From Podospora pseudoanserina (lineage: Eukaryota; Ascomycota; Sordariomycetes; Sordariales; Podosporaceae): a stretch of 64,000 bases of DNA. How positions within the stretch are numbered: position 1 is the stretch's first letter; the number at the start of each line of letters is the position of its first letter. Shown here piece by piece: positions 55,201 through 64,000 of this stretch. The position numbers were made by a program, and so were the translations under genes. Location of the stretch: positions 620,001 through 684,000 of the forward strand of contig NC_085923.1 of NCBI RefSeq assembly GCF_035222485.1. The letters run 5' to 3'. The notes under the pieces were generated by a model. The model made no database searches. It had not been told where the DNA came from and saw nothing but the letters and a program-made list of their open reading frames with translations.

Positions 55201-56042
55201 GTGTAGCCGGCCTCGAGCACTTGATACGCAGTCCCAGTTAAACTTTCAGCGGCTTCAATATCCTGCTCTGTTGTATCCAGAGAGTCGTCGTCTGACAATT
55301 TCCCCACATCTCCCAGGGGATCTTTGGAAGCACTTGGTGGCACGAAGGAGTAAGGACCTGTAGCAACCGGATTCCTCGTCGGCCCAGACTCAAATGCAGC
55401 ATCAGTCTCCCACATCCCCATAAGAACCAAGTCTTCCTCATCCAGGTTCCTATCATCCCTCTCATCCTGAGTTCTTTTTCGCCTGGGCGGCCTCTTGTAG
55501 TCCCACTCAACTTCCTCGGCACTTGAAGCAGCATCTCTCCTCTTCTCAACAATGAACTCGGTTTTTCGTTGTTCCACCGGGTATTCTGGGACGCGGATAT
55601 ACTCAATGGATGATCGTCTAGGGTGAGCTGGTGCCAGGACAGGCGAAGTAGGTGAATACGCCGGGGAATATGTTGGCGAGGCTGGCGAGAAGTCGCGTCT
55701 ATCACGCTCACGAACAGGTGAAGTATACCGTGTATGTGTCACTGTGTGGTGTGTCCTACGAGTTGATGGTCGCGTGTAGTTGGTACGGCCGGCGGCTGGG
55801 CGAGAATAGGTCGAAGGAGGAGGCGGAGGCGGACTACGTCCACGGGGTCCATGTCCAGCATATTCAGTCGAAGGCCGGGGTGGTGCTCCATAGCCATAGG
55901 AATAATACTCTCCCGGAAACTTGACATGATTGGATCTTGTTTCATCGACGTCATAAGGGTTGGTTGGGCGCCGAGCTGGGGGTGGTGGATTGTAATGTCG
56001 AGGTGGAGGGGGGGGTTGTGCCTCGATCTTGTTGACATACAT
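52246..56042 (-). CDS. CorA-like membrane protein with long disordered N-terminus
   Basis: Five exons, 56042-55071, 55000-54580, 54521-54346, 54273-53533 and 53475-52246, encode 1,179 residues; every joint keeps frame (for example FDNFA-TQTTRLLG, ECGSWF-SFMAHFLEF, SLIE-HPTLEP). The N-terminal 300 residues are disordered and rich in Pro, Tyr and Ser, including a YSPTSP-type stretch. A middle region has WICLPYFSLEKYSG and QLWCIVVDN, typical of fungal CorA-like proteins. The C-terminus holds two TM helices with a GMN motif between them (SIASIFGMNSADVRDME), the CorA-superfamily signature. CorA pores carry Mg2+; whether these large fungal members do so is unproven. A weak GTATGT site inside exon 4 did not give an in-frame intron. 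Confidence 0.88.
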
Positions 56043-56840
56043 CGTTACACTGGAGAGGAGATGTTATTCGGTGACGAGAAAGTCTGTAATACATTTCTTG
56101 GTTGAACCTGATGGTGATGCTTGGCAAGCGGTGAGCGGTGAAAGTGGTGCTGAGTGCCTGAAGCGCGTTGCTCAGCCGCAGAAACCAGTTGTGGCTGCAG
56201 GTACGGTACTGCAGCAGTGGCACAGCAACTAAAATAGACTAAGCCTTTTACGGACGTCAATGTTAGTGTCGATCCGCCATCACTCAGGGGTTCAGGGGTT
56301 AGGGTCTGCTGCTGTTCAAAATCAGAACATGTCTTAGATAGCAGTCGACTTGCACGTTTTGTAACATGTTATTTCCCAAATCCTTCTAGAAGCCCTTTCA
56401 AAATACCAGTATGGATAGAATACAGTGTTAATATCGCCCTTGGTTGCACCCGCTGCACCATATCTCGAGCCGTCTTGGCTATGGCATATTACAGACCACG
56501 AACAAGAATACGGACCAAATATTCAGGGGTGTAACCAGATGTTGGGGACTAGCACGGGAAAAAAAAGCAGGACAGATGAAATCTGCCGATCCATTTCTCC
56601 CGGAACATAACCCGGCATGTCAGCTGAAGATCTTACAGGTTGTCAGTCAATATGTCTCCAATCGAGCTTAATATGGCTATTTGATGAAGGGAACGCCCCT
56701 CACATGTTTCCGCTCGTAGAATGCCAGGCCGGTGCTCAACACAGTTTTTATAACAGACGTCAACCTTTGAATTATAACCAAGCAGTCCAACCTTCCAATT
56801 GTACACTCTATGGCATTGTTTGACCAGTGCTGCAGTCAAA
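56043..56840. other. Divergent promoter region, nothing else recognised
   Basis: Lies between the minus-strand CorA-like gene and the plus-strand secreted protein. No coding or repeat feature recognised. Confidence 0.45.
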
Positions 56841-58537
56841 ATGTGGGCTCTTTTCCTTTTCAAGATTCTGTCAGCAGCTGTGCTCGTAACAGCCCAGGGT
56901 CCGCCCGCTGTCGGAGGCGGGTGCACCACTAACTCCTTCAACATCCCCAGCTGGTTTATCACCGATTTCAAGGATCTGGTCGACGACGAGAGGAAGGTGG
57001 CATTTGGTATTCTAAACCGGGCAACGAATTATACTGCCCAAGCAACATGCGGCATCGATAGGAAAGGGTACAATCTCTGCTCTGTGTCTGGACAGTCAGC
57101 CCCTGGGAACGGCACAATTGAGATCAAGGCCTTGGTTGAGGGAACTGTGGCTCAGGTCTCTGTGAACCAAACCTGGAGCTGTAACGATCGAGGCACTCCG
57201 TAAGCTCCCAGTACCTACTTTGGTGTTTAGGCTTTCACTGACACAAATACATGTAGAGTCCAATTCACGGCATCAGGCCGGGCTCGTATCTCTCTTTACG
57301 ATGTACCGGAACCAGAAGCCAGCTCTACATTCCCCCCACTGTTGATTCAAGGGACGCTCCACGCACCAGTCTTCATCACCCCAGACAGGGCGGCAGGCCC
57401 GCAAGGTCATGACCAAAAAGGTTGTCAAGCAGCGTCAGAGAAGCCAGAATGGAATATTACCCATATCTACTATACGGATCGGCCAGCGGATGGCAACGTC
57501 GAGTCGCCTTCCCGCACCTTCAATCTTTTATTTACAAACACGGCCAATGGGTACGAGGGTGGTTGCGTGCATGGTTCCCTTGTAGGTCCAGCTGGGGAAA
57601 CGAGCCTGATCTGCGCCGGGTCCGAGTTCGGGAATCTCGGAGGGAGCAGATATGCAATCAGCACCACGGCCAGCTTCGACCCTTCTGATTTCAAGTTCAC
57701 AGTCAGACAAACTTGGTTTTGTGATGACGAGAATCCATCAAAGCCGTCAGTTCAGCTTCCCTTCTTATCCATTTGCCCATCACTGACGAAGATGTCCAAA
57801 GACTCCAATTCACAGCTTCCGCGAGCACAATCCTCCCGCTCACTTGCACCACAACACCCCTCTCGGCCGGCTCTGCGATCAACGAGACAGTTTGCGACCG
57901 CAATCCCACTCTCGTCCTCGCAGGAAAAGTGGACAGCGCCACTACTCTCCCGCCCTATTCTCTGACTGAGCCAATCCTGCGGGACAATACCTGCACCATC
58001 ACCTCGATCCTCGCCCCAAAATGGCAGTTCTCGGCCTTCGAGATTGTCTACACACCAGAGAAGGAAGAGTGGGAGGCAATCAACTTTGAGATCATCCTGG
58101 CGACATACTCGGGGTTTCAGTACCCCATTCCAGTCACAGTTAGCAGAGCGGCTGGAAGGGAAGGGGGTTGGTTCGAGTGCGTCATCGGAGCCGACGGGGC
58201 GAACGATCAGCCGCTCTGGCCGTATGCCTGCTTGGTGCAATTTAATCCGGAGACGAAGGAGCTGAAGCTCAAGGCGGATTGGCAGTGTAGGGAGTTGGAT
58301 GCGGATCAGCCGTGAGTTTTCCCTTCCATGTTCTCTTCAGGTCTGTTTCACGGGAAGATTGTTAACAAAAACGATAGCGTGAACTTCAGCGGTTTGACAA
58401 CGACAACTATCAAGAGTGACTTCACCTGCGAGACATTTCGGGATATGGAGGTCTGCGTGACTGAAGACACGGGATTTGTGTGGACGGCGGACATTGGGGG
58501 TGTTGTCTGGCGCTCCGTGCCGCAGTCTAACCCCTGA
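56841..58537 (+). CDS. Secreted protein built of repeated modules
   Basis: Exons 56841-57199, 57257-57745, 57802-58311 and 58378-58537 encode 505 residues. MWALFLFKILSAAVLVTAQG is a signal peptide. Each of the first three modules ends in a Trp-x-Cys block (NQTWSCNDRGTP, RQTWFCDDENPSKP, ADWQCRELDADQP), is cut by a phase-2 intron directly in the following Pro codon, and is followed by VQFTASG, LQFTASA or VNFSGL. So exons coincide with protein modules and probably arose by exon duplication. Paired Cys and several N-glycosylation sites suit an extracellular or wall protein. The last module is shorter (GLTTTTIKSDFTCETF). Family not recognised. Confidence 0.82.
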
Positions 58538-58864
58538 CTCAAGTCGGCATTGATCTGATTATTGCTATTGGATATGAGAGCCAGGAGATCATATAAATGT
58601 ACGCAACGCGAGGAATACATTGTTCCGGGAGTTCCGGCTTCCAACACAACGATGCTTCGTCTCACCGAGCCAGTCTAAAAACAGCAGCCAACACGTGCGT
58701 CCAAATGTTAAGTCGCGTTACACGACCCAAAAACCTTTTACTACCTAGCCTATGAATCCAGCACGCCCATATAAACATGCAGCTAAAGATCTCACTGTTG
58801 TCTAACCTCGCCTTTATCCAATCCCCCGTGTGGCTCAAAAGAACTGGTTCGTTGCGTCTAAAAC
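58538..58864. other. Short intergenic region
   Basis: Promoter of the first DUF6594-type gene. Nothing else recognised. Confidence 0.45.
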
Positions 58865-59832
58865 ATGCCCCTCATGAATTTTGACACACCACTATCACCT
58901 CATCCAGCGGATATCGAATTCGGGTCCATCGCACCCGGCGCTAAATGCCACTCATCAGACAAAAAGGGGGTTGACACAACGACGAGTTCTTCGCCAGAGC
59001 ACCACCTTGACGATGTCATCCAGCATTGCAAAGCCAACCTTTTCGCAGCCCGAACAGACCTGTCCACCTTGTTAACACGAAAGGCTGGGGCGTCACTGCA
59101 GCTACAACGACTTTACACACTCAAAGTTCGTCAACGTCAAGTGAATCTAGCTGAACAGGCATTGATGTTCCGATACTCCGTGTCTACCGAAGACTCGACA
59201 CATTGGGGAAATCCAAACTCAAGCTACAGGGGCAGTATTCTCCATGATTATAGTAAGCATTCCCATAACTCCACGAGTACGGCTGGTAACGCCTAGAAAT
59301 AGTTACAGCGGTCCGCGACCTGGAGTACATCCATCAACTCATCGAAACCAAATCACCAGTAGCAGACAATCTCCAACTCCACAGCAGCATGCCAGACGAC
59401 CTCAAAGTCCTCAAACGCCTACTCCACACCCAGCTCGAGAACCAGCCACCAACAAATGTCACCGGCATCACCCTAATCCATCAAGACAGCCAAACACTAG
59501 GAGTCTGGACCGAAAATGCCTTCGAGCCGACATCCCCTGGTCTCCGCAAAATCTCCAGGTTTCTGAAGAAGCTGTTGCCAGGGTTCATGGGAGGTGGACT
59601 GATAATATGGCCAATGATAGTCATGGTTCTAGTTCTCGACAACGAAAAGGCAAAGGCGGGAGACGATGTGTGTGCGGCGGACAATCACATGCTTGTTATC
59701 TCTGGATTTGCGGTGTTTATATTTTCTATCTTTGTGTCGTATCACTCGAGAAAGCCGCTGGAGATTTTCTCCGCTACAGCGGCGTATGCAGCGGTTATGG
59801 TTGTTTTCTTGGGTGCGGCGCTGGGGGCTTGA
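58865..59832 (+). CDS. DUF6594-type membrane protein, copy 1
   Basis: Exons 58865-59252 and 59303-59832 (GTAAGC...AATAG, 50 nt, after HDY) encode 305 residues. The N-terminus is hydrophilic and helical. The C-terminus has three TM segments: LLPGFMGGGLIIWPMIVMVL, HMLVISGFAVFIFSIFVSY and EIFSATAAYAAVMVVFLGAA. The FSATAAYAAVMVVFLG end is the hallmark of a large fungal family of unknown function (DUF6594-like). Copy 2 at 61895-62878 shares this layout. Function unknown; likely in an internal or plasma membrane. Confidence 0.85.
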
Positions 59833-59990
59833 GATTTGTCCCCAAGACAATATCGATAGACAACCACAGTGTTTTGGTAGAGGGGCAGTACATGGAGAAA
59901 GGCAGAGACTAGCAGGCATGTAAGTTCCTCCAATACAAACTTGATATTCTCCAGTTTCTTGCACGACCATGAAATCAACCTCGTCTTATT

Positions 59991-61112
59991 CTAGCACTTA
60001 TCTCCGGGGCCTGTAACCCTCATCCGGAAGGCAGATACATCTGATACCGGAGGCTGATTCCGAGACTCCCAGTAAGAGGTTTCCCTCCTCCCAAAGCCCT
60101 TCCCGCTGGTATCCTTCAGTTGACGATGTTTAAAATCTTTCAGTGTTTTGTTGCAGCCGGAATCGAGGTCCTGACAGTCGCAGGGTATGCGATAGTGGTC
60201 AGTCCGTTCAGGATCTTTCTCGAATATATCCGCACTTCCATAAGCCAGTGCTTTTCTGTCGACTACCATCCCGCATCTCCGCACGGGGCGATTGAACCTC
60301 ATACCCGACTCTTCATCCAGCAGCCCCACAAGATCGCTGAGGAGGTGCTGAAGACGCCGTGCCCGATGATCCGGTATCACAACAACAATATTCGTTGGAT
60401 CATCTGCCCGCTCTTTTTCAATCTCCTTTTCCTCTTCCTCACGTCTGTCTTGGGGGTTACCCTGCCGTTTCCATCCTTCGTTGGTCGAGTACAGGTACTT
60501 GAATCGGCGGTAGATGATGCTTTGGAACTCGTTCTCATAGCGTCTGAAGACCTTTTCCAACCCCTTTCCCCCCGCGTAGTCTTTCTGAAACTCGACCCAA
60601 CGCATCGTCCGGAGACTTCCGTCGCCATCCACCACGGTCATGGACTCCTGCACCTCGAGGATATCCCTCTCTGCCCAACGCAGCCTGAGGTTTTCCCGTC
60701 CTTCATAGTGCATCGAGACGAATTCATCCTGAATCTTCCACAATAACTTCTTCAGTTGCTCCGTTCGACCACCTTGCATATGAGCAAAGAACTGTGTCGT
60801 CTCCCGGATAATGTGAACGCCAGCAAAATATTGGCCAAACAGGTAGGATGTAAATTGGCTGGGCCAGCCGTTACCGTACGCTGCGCAACGTCGTGGGCTG
60901 TAGGCCATGTCTTCCAGAATGTCGTATAACCAGTTGGCCAAGTCCCAAGACGCGATGAGAAGAGGCGCTGATGATCGGGCAAGTGCTTTTCGGTTCTTTC
61001 GCGATTCGACACGTTGCTGGTTTAATCCTGACATCCATGCTGTCGTGACGGCGCCTACCAGGGCGAGAATGCCCGTCAGGATGGCTGCGATGGTGCTTCC
61101 GTCGATGCTCAT
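59991..61112 (-). CDS. Membrane-anchored protein of unknown function
   Basis: From the Met at 61112 the protein has 373 residues; an upstream in-frame Met at 61301 adds 63 residues of poor quality. The N-terminus MSIDGSTIAAILTGILALVG is one TM anchor, followed by a basic QQRVESRKNRKAL. The rest is soluble with a helical core (SAPLLIASWDLANWLYDIL, YLFGQYFAGVHIIRETTQFF, WAERDILEVQESMTVVDGDG), a charged EEEEKEIEKERAD stretch and a Cys/basic C-terminus. This resembles fungal proteins annotated only as hypothetical. It lies between the two DUF6594-type paralogues in the opposite direction. Confidence 0.78.
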   Translation of the reverse strand: MSIDGSTIAAILTGILALVGAVTTAWMSGLNQQRVESRKNRKALARSSAPLLIASWDLANWLYDILEDMAYSPRRCAAYGNGWPSQFTSYLFGQYFAGVHIIRETTQFFAHMQGGRTEQLKKLLWKIQDEFVSMHYEGRENLRLRWAERDILEVQESMTVVDGDGSLRTMRWVEFQKDYAGGKGLEKVFRRYENEFQSIIYRRFKYLYSTNEGWKRQGNPQDRREEEEKEIEKERADDPTNIVVVIPDHRARRLQHLLSDLVGLLDEESGMRFNRPVRRCGMVVDRKALAYGSADIFEKDPERTDHYRIPCDCQDLDSGCNKTLKDFKHRQLKDTSGKGFGRRETSYWESRNQPPVSDVSAFRMRVTGPGDKC

Positions 61113-61894
61113 CCTGTCTCGTAAAGCCAGTTTCGGGCTTAGCGTAGGTCTTTGGGGGTGGTGTTGAAGACAAATCTTAGCAGTCCCAAGACTGAAGGAC
61201 AAGTGCGGGAAGATTTGGCAAGTTTCCAAAGATGAGGTGAAGCGGTTCCCACATTCTTTTCTACAAGACCATCGCAGATCATTGCTTCTCGACCTCGCCA
61301 AAAACGCCGGGTGAAATGGACGACACTCCCAATCAGCATTCTCCAGAATATCTTATCGGAGACTTCAGCTGTGGCTTTGACGCCCCTGACGTAACGACAG
61401 ATCAAATTCCCTGCGTAATCTGTCAGAAGAAGGTGCAGGAGGCTAGACTCTTCTGATGCTGATCCTGCGACTGACATATGCAAAGCTTCGGAGCAGTGTG
61501 CAGCTTCTGATTCGCATATTGAGATAGCTCTGCAGCAGGCGGTGATAGTTTTTGTGGTATGGGGCGTCGTTTTGTGAGCTAAGGTAGGTAGAGAATAAAA
61601 CACGACAATCGGCCTGATGGAAATTAGGTACCTCGCAATTACATTGGGCTCAAAGATCAAAAGCCACAGCGCGTAACAAGAGCTCCTAATTGGGCGTAGT
61701 AATAGTATAGTTTCACCTGGATGGTCGATACCAATGCGGGGCATTTCTCAAGTCTGGAGGGCAGTGCTTGTGATAAAAGGGGTTCGATGACCGGCTTTTA
61801 GAGTGCTAACTTGCTGCTTGACTTGGTTTTGTCCATCCGATCATCCCGATCGAGGCGTGGCATCCTTAACCTGTCTCTAGAACGCTTTATCACA
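61113..61894. other. Divergent region upstream of two genes
   Basis: A minus-strand frame of 201 residues (61,139-61,744) is unsupported. A GATAAAAGGGG sequence near 61,775 could serve as a core promoter for the plus-strand gene. Confidence 0.4.
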
Positions 61895-62878
61895 ATGGGC
61901 CAAGGAACGCCCGCAACCGATCCAAATCCTGACATTGAGCTCGGGCACATGCCGCCCGAATCTGAGTTCTCAAGAACCCCTGCACCAGTGCTCGACGAGT
62001 TACAGAAGGGTCAAGATGCCGCCGCCCGAGATTGCAGAACCGATCTCCTCTCGTTCAAACGTGAGCCAAGGTTCAGCAGGGATGGAGATATGCCAGTGTT
62101 TGGGTTATATAAGAGTCCAGCCATGATATTGGAACTTCGAGAGCTTTACATTCTCAAGCTTCGCCATCTTCGAATAAAGCTTGCCACAGAGGCGCTTGGG
62201 TATCGATACTCCATCTCGGAGAAGTGCCCAGATTGGGCAGACCCAGATGCTAGATACACTGACAGTAGGGCGCATGATTATCGTTGGTTCGTCAGTTCAC
62301 TTGAGGAAGAAGAAAGACTGATATTTACGTACAGTGACAGCGGTAGAGACATGCAATTTATCCAGGAGGCCATCGATACAAGGTCTGCTTCAAGTCGTTG
62401 GTTACGCATCCACTCTTTCACCTCGGCGGACGCCGATCTTTTGCGCACTCTGCTCAAGGATCAACAAGAACGCTTTCGCACGGTCAGTTCCCAGTCTGGC
62501 ACATTGGTTGAGCAAGATCAAGGGAAATATAGCGAGGCAGTAAGCTGGAGTATAGGGCGAACAGCGACACTTTTGGGTTCAATCTACCACAGGCTCTTGC
62601 CAGGAATTGTTGGGGGAATTCTGATCTATTTTCCAATGTTTGTCATGATGCAGACTTTCGAAAAGTCGGGGGAAACGGAGAATCCAAGCGACGGGGAAAA
62701 CTCCAACCAGAGTGGTTATGACAACGCCCGAAACATGCTTCAGATATCAGGGGGCGCAGTTTTAATCTTTGCCATCTTCGTGTCGTTCTTCTCAAACAAG
62801 GCTGTTGAAGTCTTTTCAGCCACATCAGCCTACGCTGCGGTGATGGTTGTGTTCTTGGGTGCTACGATAGGGGGGTAG
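61895..62878 (+). CDS. DUF6594-type membrane protein, copy 2
   Basis: A single exon from the Met at 61895 encodes 327 residues; a Met at 61811 would add 28. Helical N-terminus aligns with copy 1 (RELYILKLRHLRIKLATEAL and RLYTLKVRQRQVNLAEQAL; LGYRYSIS and MFRYSVS; AHDY and LHDY). The three C-terminal TM segments are LLPGIVGGILIYFPMFVMM, LQISGGAVLIFAIFVSFFS and EVFSATSAYAAVMVVFLGAT. At the point where copy 1 has its intron, this gene carries 52 nt (62283-62334) flanked by GT and AG but read as coding; splicing it would shift the frame. Function unknown. Confidence 0.85.
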   Translation: MGQGTPATDPNPDIELGHMPPESEFSRTPAPVLDELQKGQDAAARDCRTDLLSFKREPRFSRDGDMPVFGLYKSPAMILELRELYILKLRHLRIKLATEALGYRYSISEKCPDWADPDARYTDSRAHDYRWFVSSLEEEERLIFTYSDSGRDMQFIQEAIDTRSASSRWLRIHSFTSADADLLRTLLKDQQERFRTVSSQSGTLVEQDQGKYSEAVSWSIGRTATLLGSIYHRLLPGIVGGILIYFPMFVMMQTFEKSGETENPSDGENSNQSGYDNARNMLQISGGAVLIFAIFVSFFSNKAVEVFSATSAYAAVMVVFLGATIGG

Positions 62879-63483
62879 CTTCTGGGTCAACCACATCTGC
62901 GAGCGTTTGCAAGGCTGTATCAAGCTTGTTCTCGATGGTATTAGCATTAATAGGTCGAGTGTTGGAGAAGGCGACTTGAAAAGTCGTTGACTGATAGCTT
63001 CCGTAGCTTCCATTTTCATTGATACCTAGGCGGATGAAGTACCTAAGGTACAGGAAGCTTGTTCAGGGCCTCCAGCAGTCGTGCAATACGGAGTCCAAAG
63101 CACACAAATACCTACCAACTTACCTTTTGTACCGGATGTAATCGGTCATCTAACATAGCTCAGATACCAGGTAGGCATGTAGCGGTTGATGGCTGTCCCA
63201 GGTCTATCAGATTGCTCTCATCTGTCATGCCCTCGACGGGCGGTCTTGGTGATCATCATCCGCACCACTGATAGCAAGAATCTGCAGATTACCAACAATG
63301 TCTCCACGGAGAGAAATCCTTTCCAGACGGGACTGATTCGATAACTCTGCATCTCCCGGAGAAAAATCTCCGTTCCGATGCATTTCGACACGCTAGTTGT
63401 GCTACGTCAAGACTTATTCCTTCGGCATGGCTCCATCGCGCTAGAACAAAGCCCGAGGATCTATCACAGCCTATCGTGAACTC
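62879..63483. other. Intergenic, nothing recognised
   Basis: No gene, tRNA or repeat recognised. Confidence 0.45.
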
Positions 63484-63711
63484 CTATTCGATGTCGAAGT
63501 GGGTCTTTTGGATAAACGACTCACTCGAATCGTTAGCCAGCTCCGCTGTGATGGTTAACGCGAAGATCATGTCTCCCCCCTTGCCGATGGTCCGAATGCT
63601 GACCAGAGCGTCGGGTTGCATCATGGTGTCTTGAAAGGGGCTATAAACAATTTTATGACTTAGCATTGTGTGATTTCGCATTGGATAAGGTATCGGTACT
63701 AGGGTCGGCAC
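63484..63711 (-). CDS. Possible small protein or last exon
   Basis: A 75-residue frame with reasonable composition (IVYSPFQDTMMQPDALVSIR, KGGDMIFALTITAELANDSS) ends at 63484. It could be a 3' exon of a gene whose upstream part lies in the AT-rich right end. No domain is recognised. Confidence 0.3.
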   Translation of the reverse strand: MPTLVPIPYPMRNHTMLSHKIVYSPFQDTMMQPDALVSIRTIGKGGDMIFALTITAELANDSSESFIQKTHFDIE

Positions 63712-64000
63712 TCAGAATCTATAACCTATAATGCCGAAATCAATAATATCGCTGTCTTAAGTGTCGATAGGTTTTTATGGATAGCTTTTTAAAGTACTTT
63801 ATTGCTCGTTAAAATGTTTTAGAAAGTATAACGAAGTGTAAGGTCAGGATATATATTAGAATTACCGATATAGAAAATCGCAATAATAACGAAAAAAGAG
63901 TATAAAAGGGAGGATATCGTCTTTAATTACCTTACCCGAACTCTTATTACATCCTAATCTTATTATTAATCTCTATAAAAGTAAGAAAGACTATTCTATT
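63712..64000. other. AT-rich right end
   Basis: Sample lines are about 25-33% GC against roughly 50% elsewhere. Stops are frequent in all frames. The shift is abrupt and suggests a RIP-mutated repeat starting here and continuing beyond the window. Confidence 0.55.

Noticed and set aside
61139-61744. 201-codon minus-strand frame
   Set aside because: No motif, mixed composition, and it overlaps the promoter region of two better genes.
1-64000. CRISPR arrays, bacterial operons or prophage
   Set aside because: No spaced direct repeats of that type, no ribosome-binding sites, and spliced genes throughout show a eukaryotic nuclear sequence.

Overview
The window is from a filamentous ascomycete, most likely a sordarialean (Podospora/Chaetomium-like) fungus. 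Many genes carry short introns (about 50-70 bp) with GTRNGT donors, CTRAC-type branch sites and YAG acceptors. The gene content also fits: HET-domain protein, HET-NACHT-WD40 NLR, Pth11-like receptor, small secreted proteins and a DUF3435-type tyrosine recombinase. Transposon remnants with C-to-T/G-to-A-looking decay and AT-rich tracts suggest past RIP. The species is inferred, not proven.

Layout. 1-1,300: window-edge ORF end and a decayed Helitron/PIF1 helicase. 1.3-3 kb: SUR7/PalI-like four-TM protein. 3-5.4 kb: weak coding signals and a decayed copy of a small membrane-protein family. 5.5-8.7 kb: MYND-finger protein, a stray fragment of a MATE exon, and a MATE transporter. 9.5-15 kb: secreted protein, tRNA-Asp, tRNA-Arg, SDR, and anthranilate synthase component I with two Gcn4/CPC1-type sites upstream. 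14.9-16.2 kb: two tandem paralogues of the same small membrane family. 17-26 kb: HET protein, FAD-linked lactone-oxidase-like protein, small secreted protein, Pth11-like receptor.

27-39.5 kb is the accessory island. It holds an apparently intact HET-NACHT-WD40 allorecognition-type NLR with twelve near-identical 42-residue WD repeats, a Ty3/Gypsy-like Gag fossil, a DEDDy 3'-5' exonuclease, a LINE fragment, and a decayed DUF3435 tyrosine recombinase (the Starship captain/Crypton-like superfamily) reading leftward towards the NLR. LTR-like ends and a GGACCG-rich motif cluster lie at its right margin. A degraded Starship-like element with NLR cargo is a reasonable but unproven reading.

40-64 kb: a BBE-type FAD oxidase, second tRNA-Asp, atypical SDR, C2H2 factor, trans-aconitate-methyltransferase-like enzyme, F-box protein, a five-exon CorA-like membrane protein, a secreted protein built of repeated modules separated by introns at matching places, two DUF6594-type paralogues flanking an unknown membrane-anchored protein, and an AT-rich right end.

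Gene models with introns were assembled by eye from splice signals and frame continuity. No homology search was run, so family names rest on recognised motifs.
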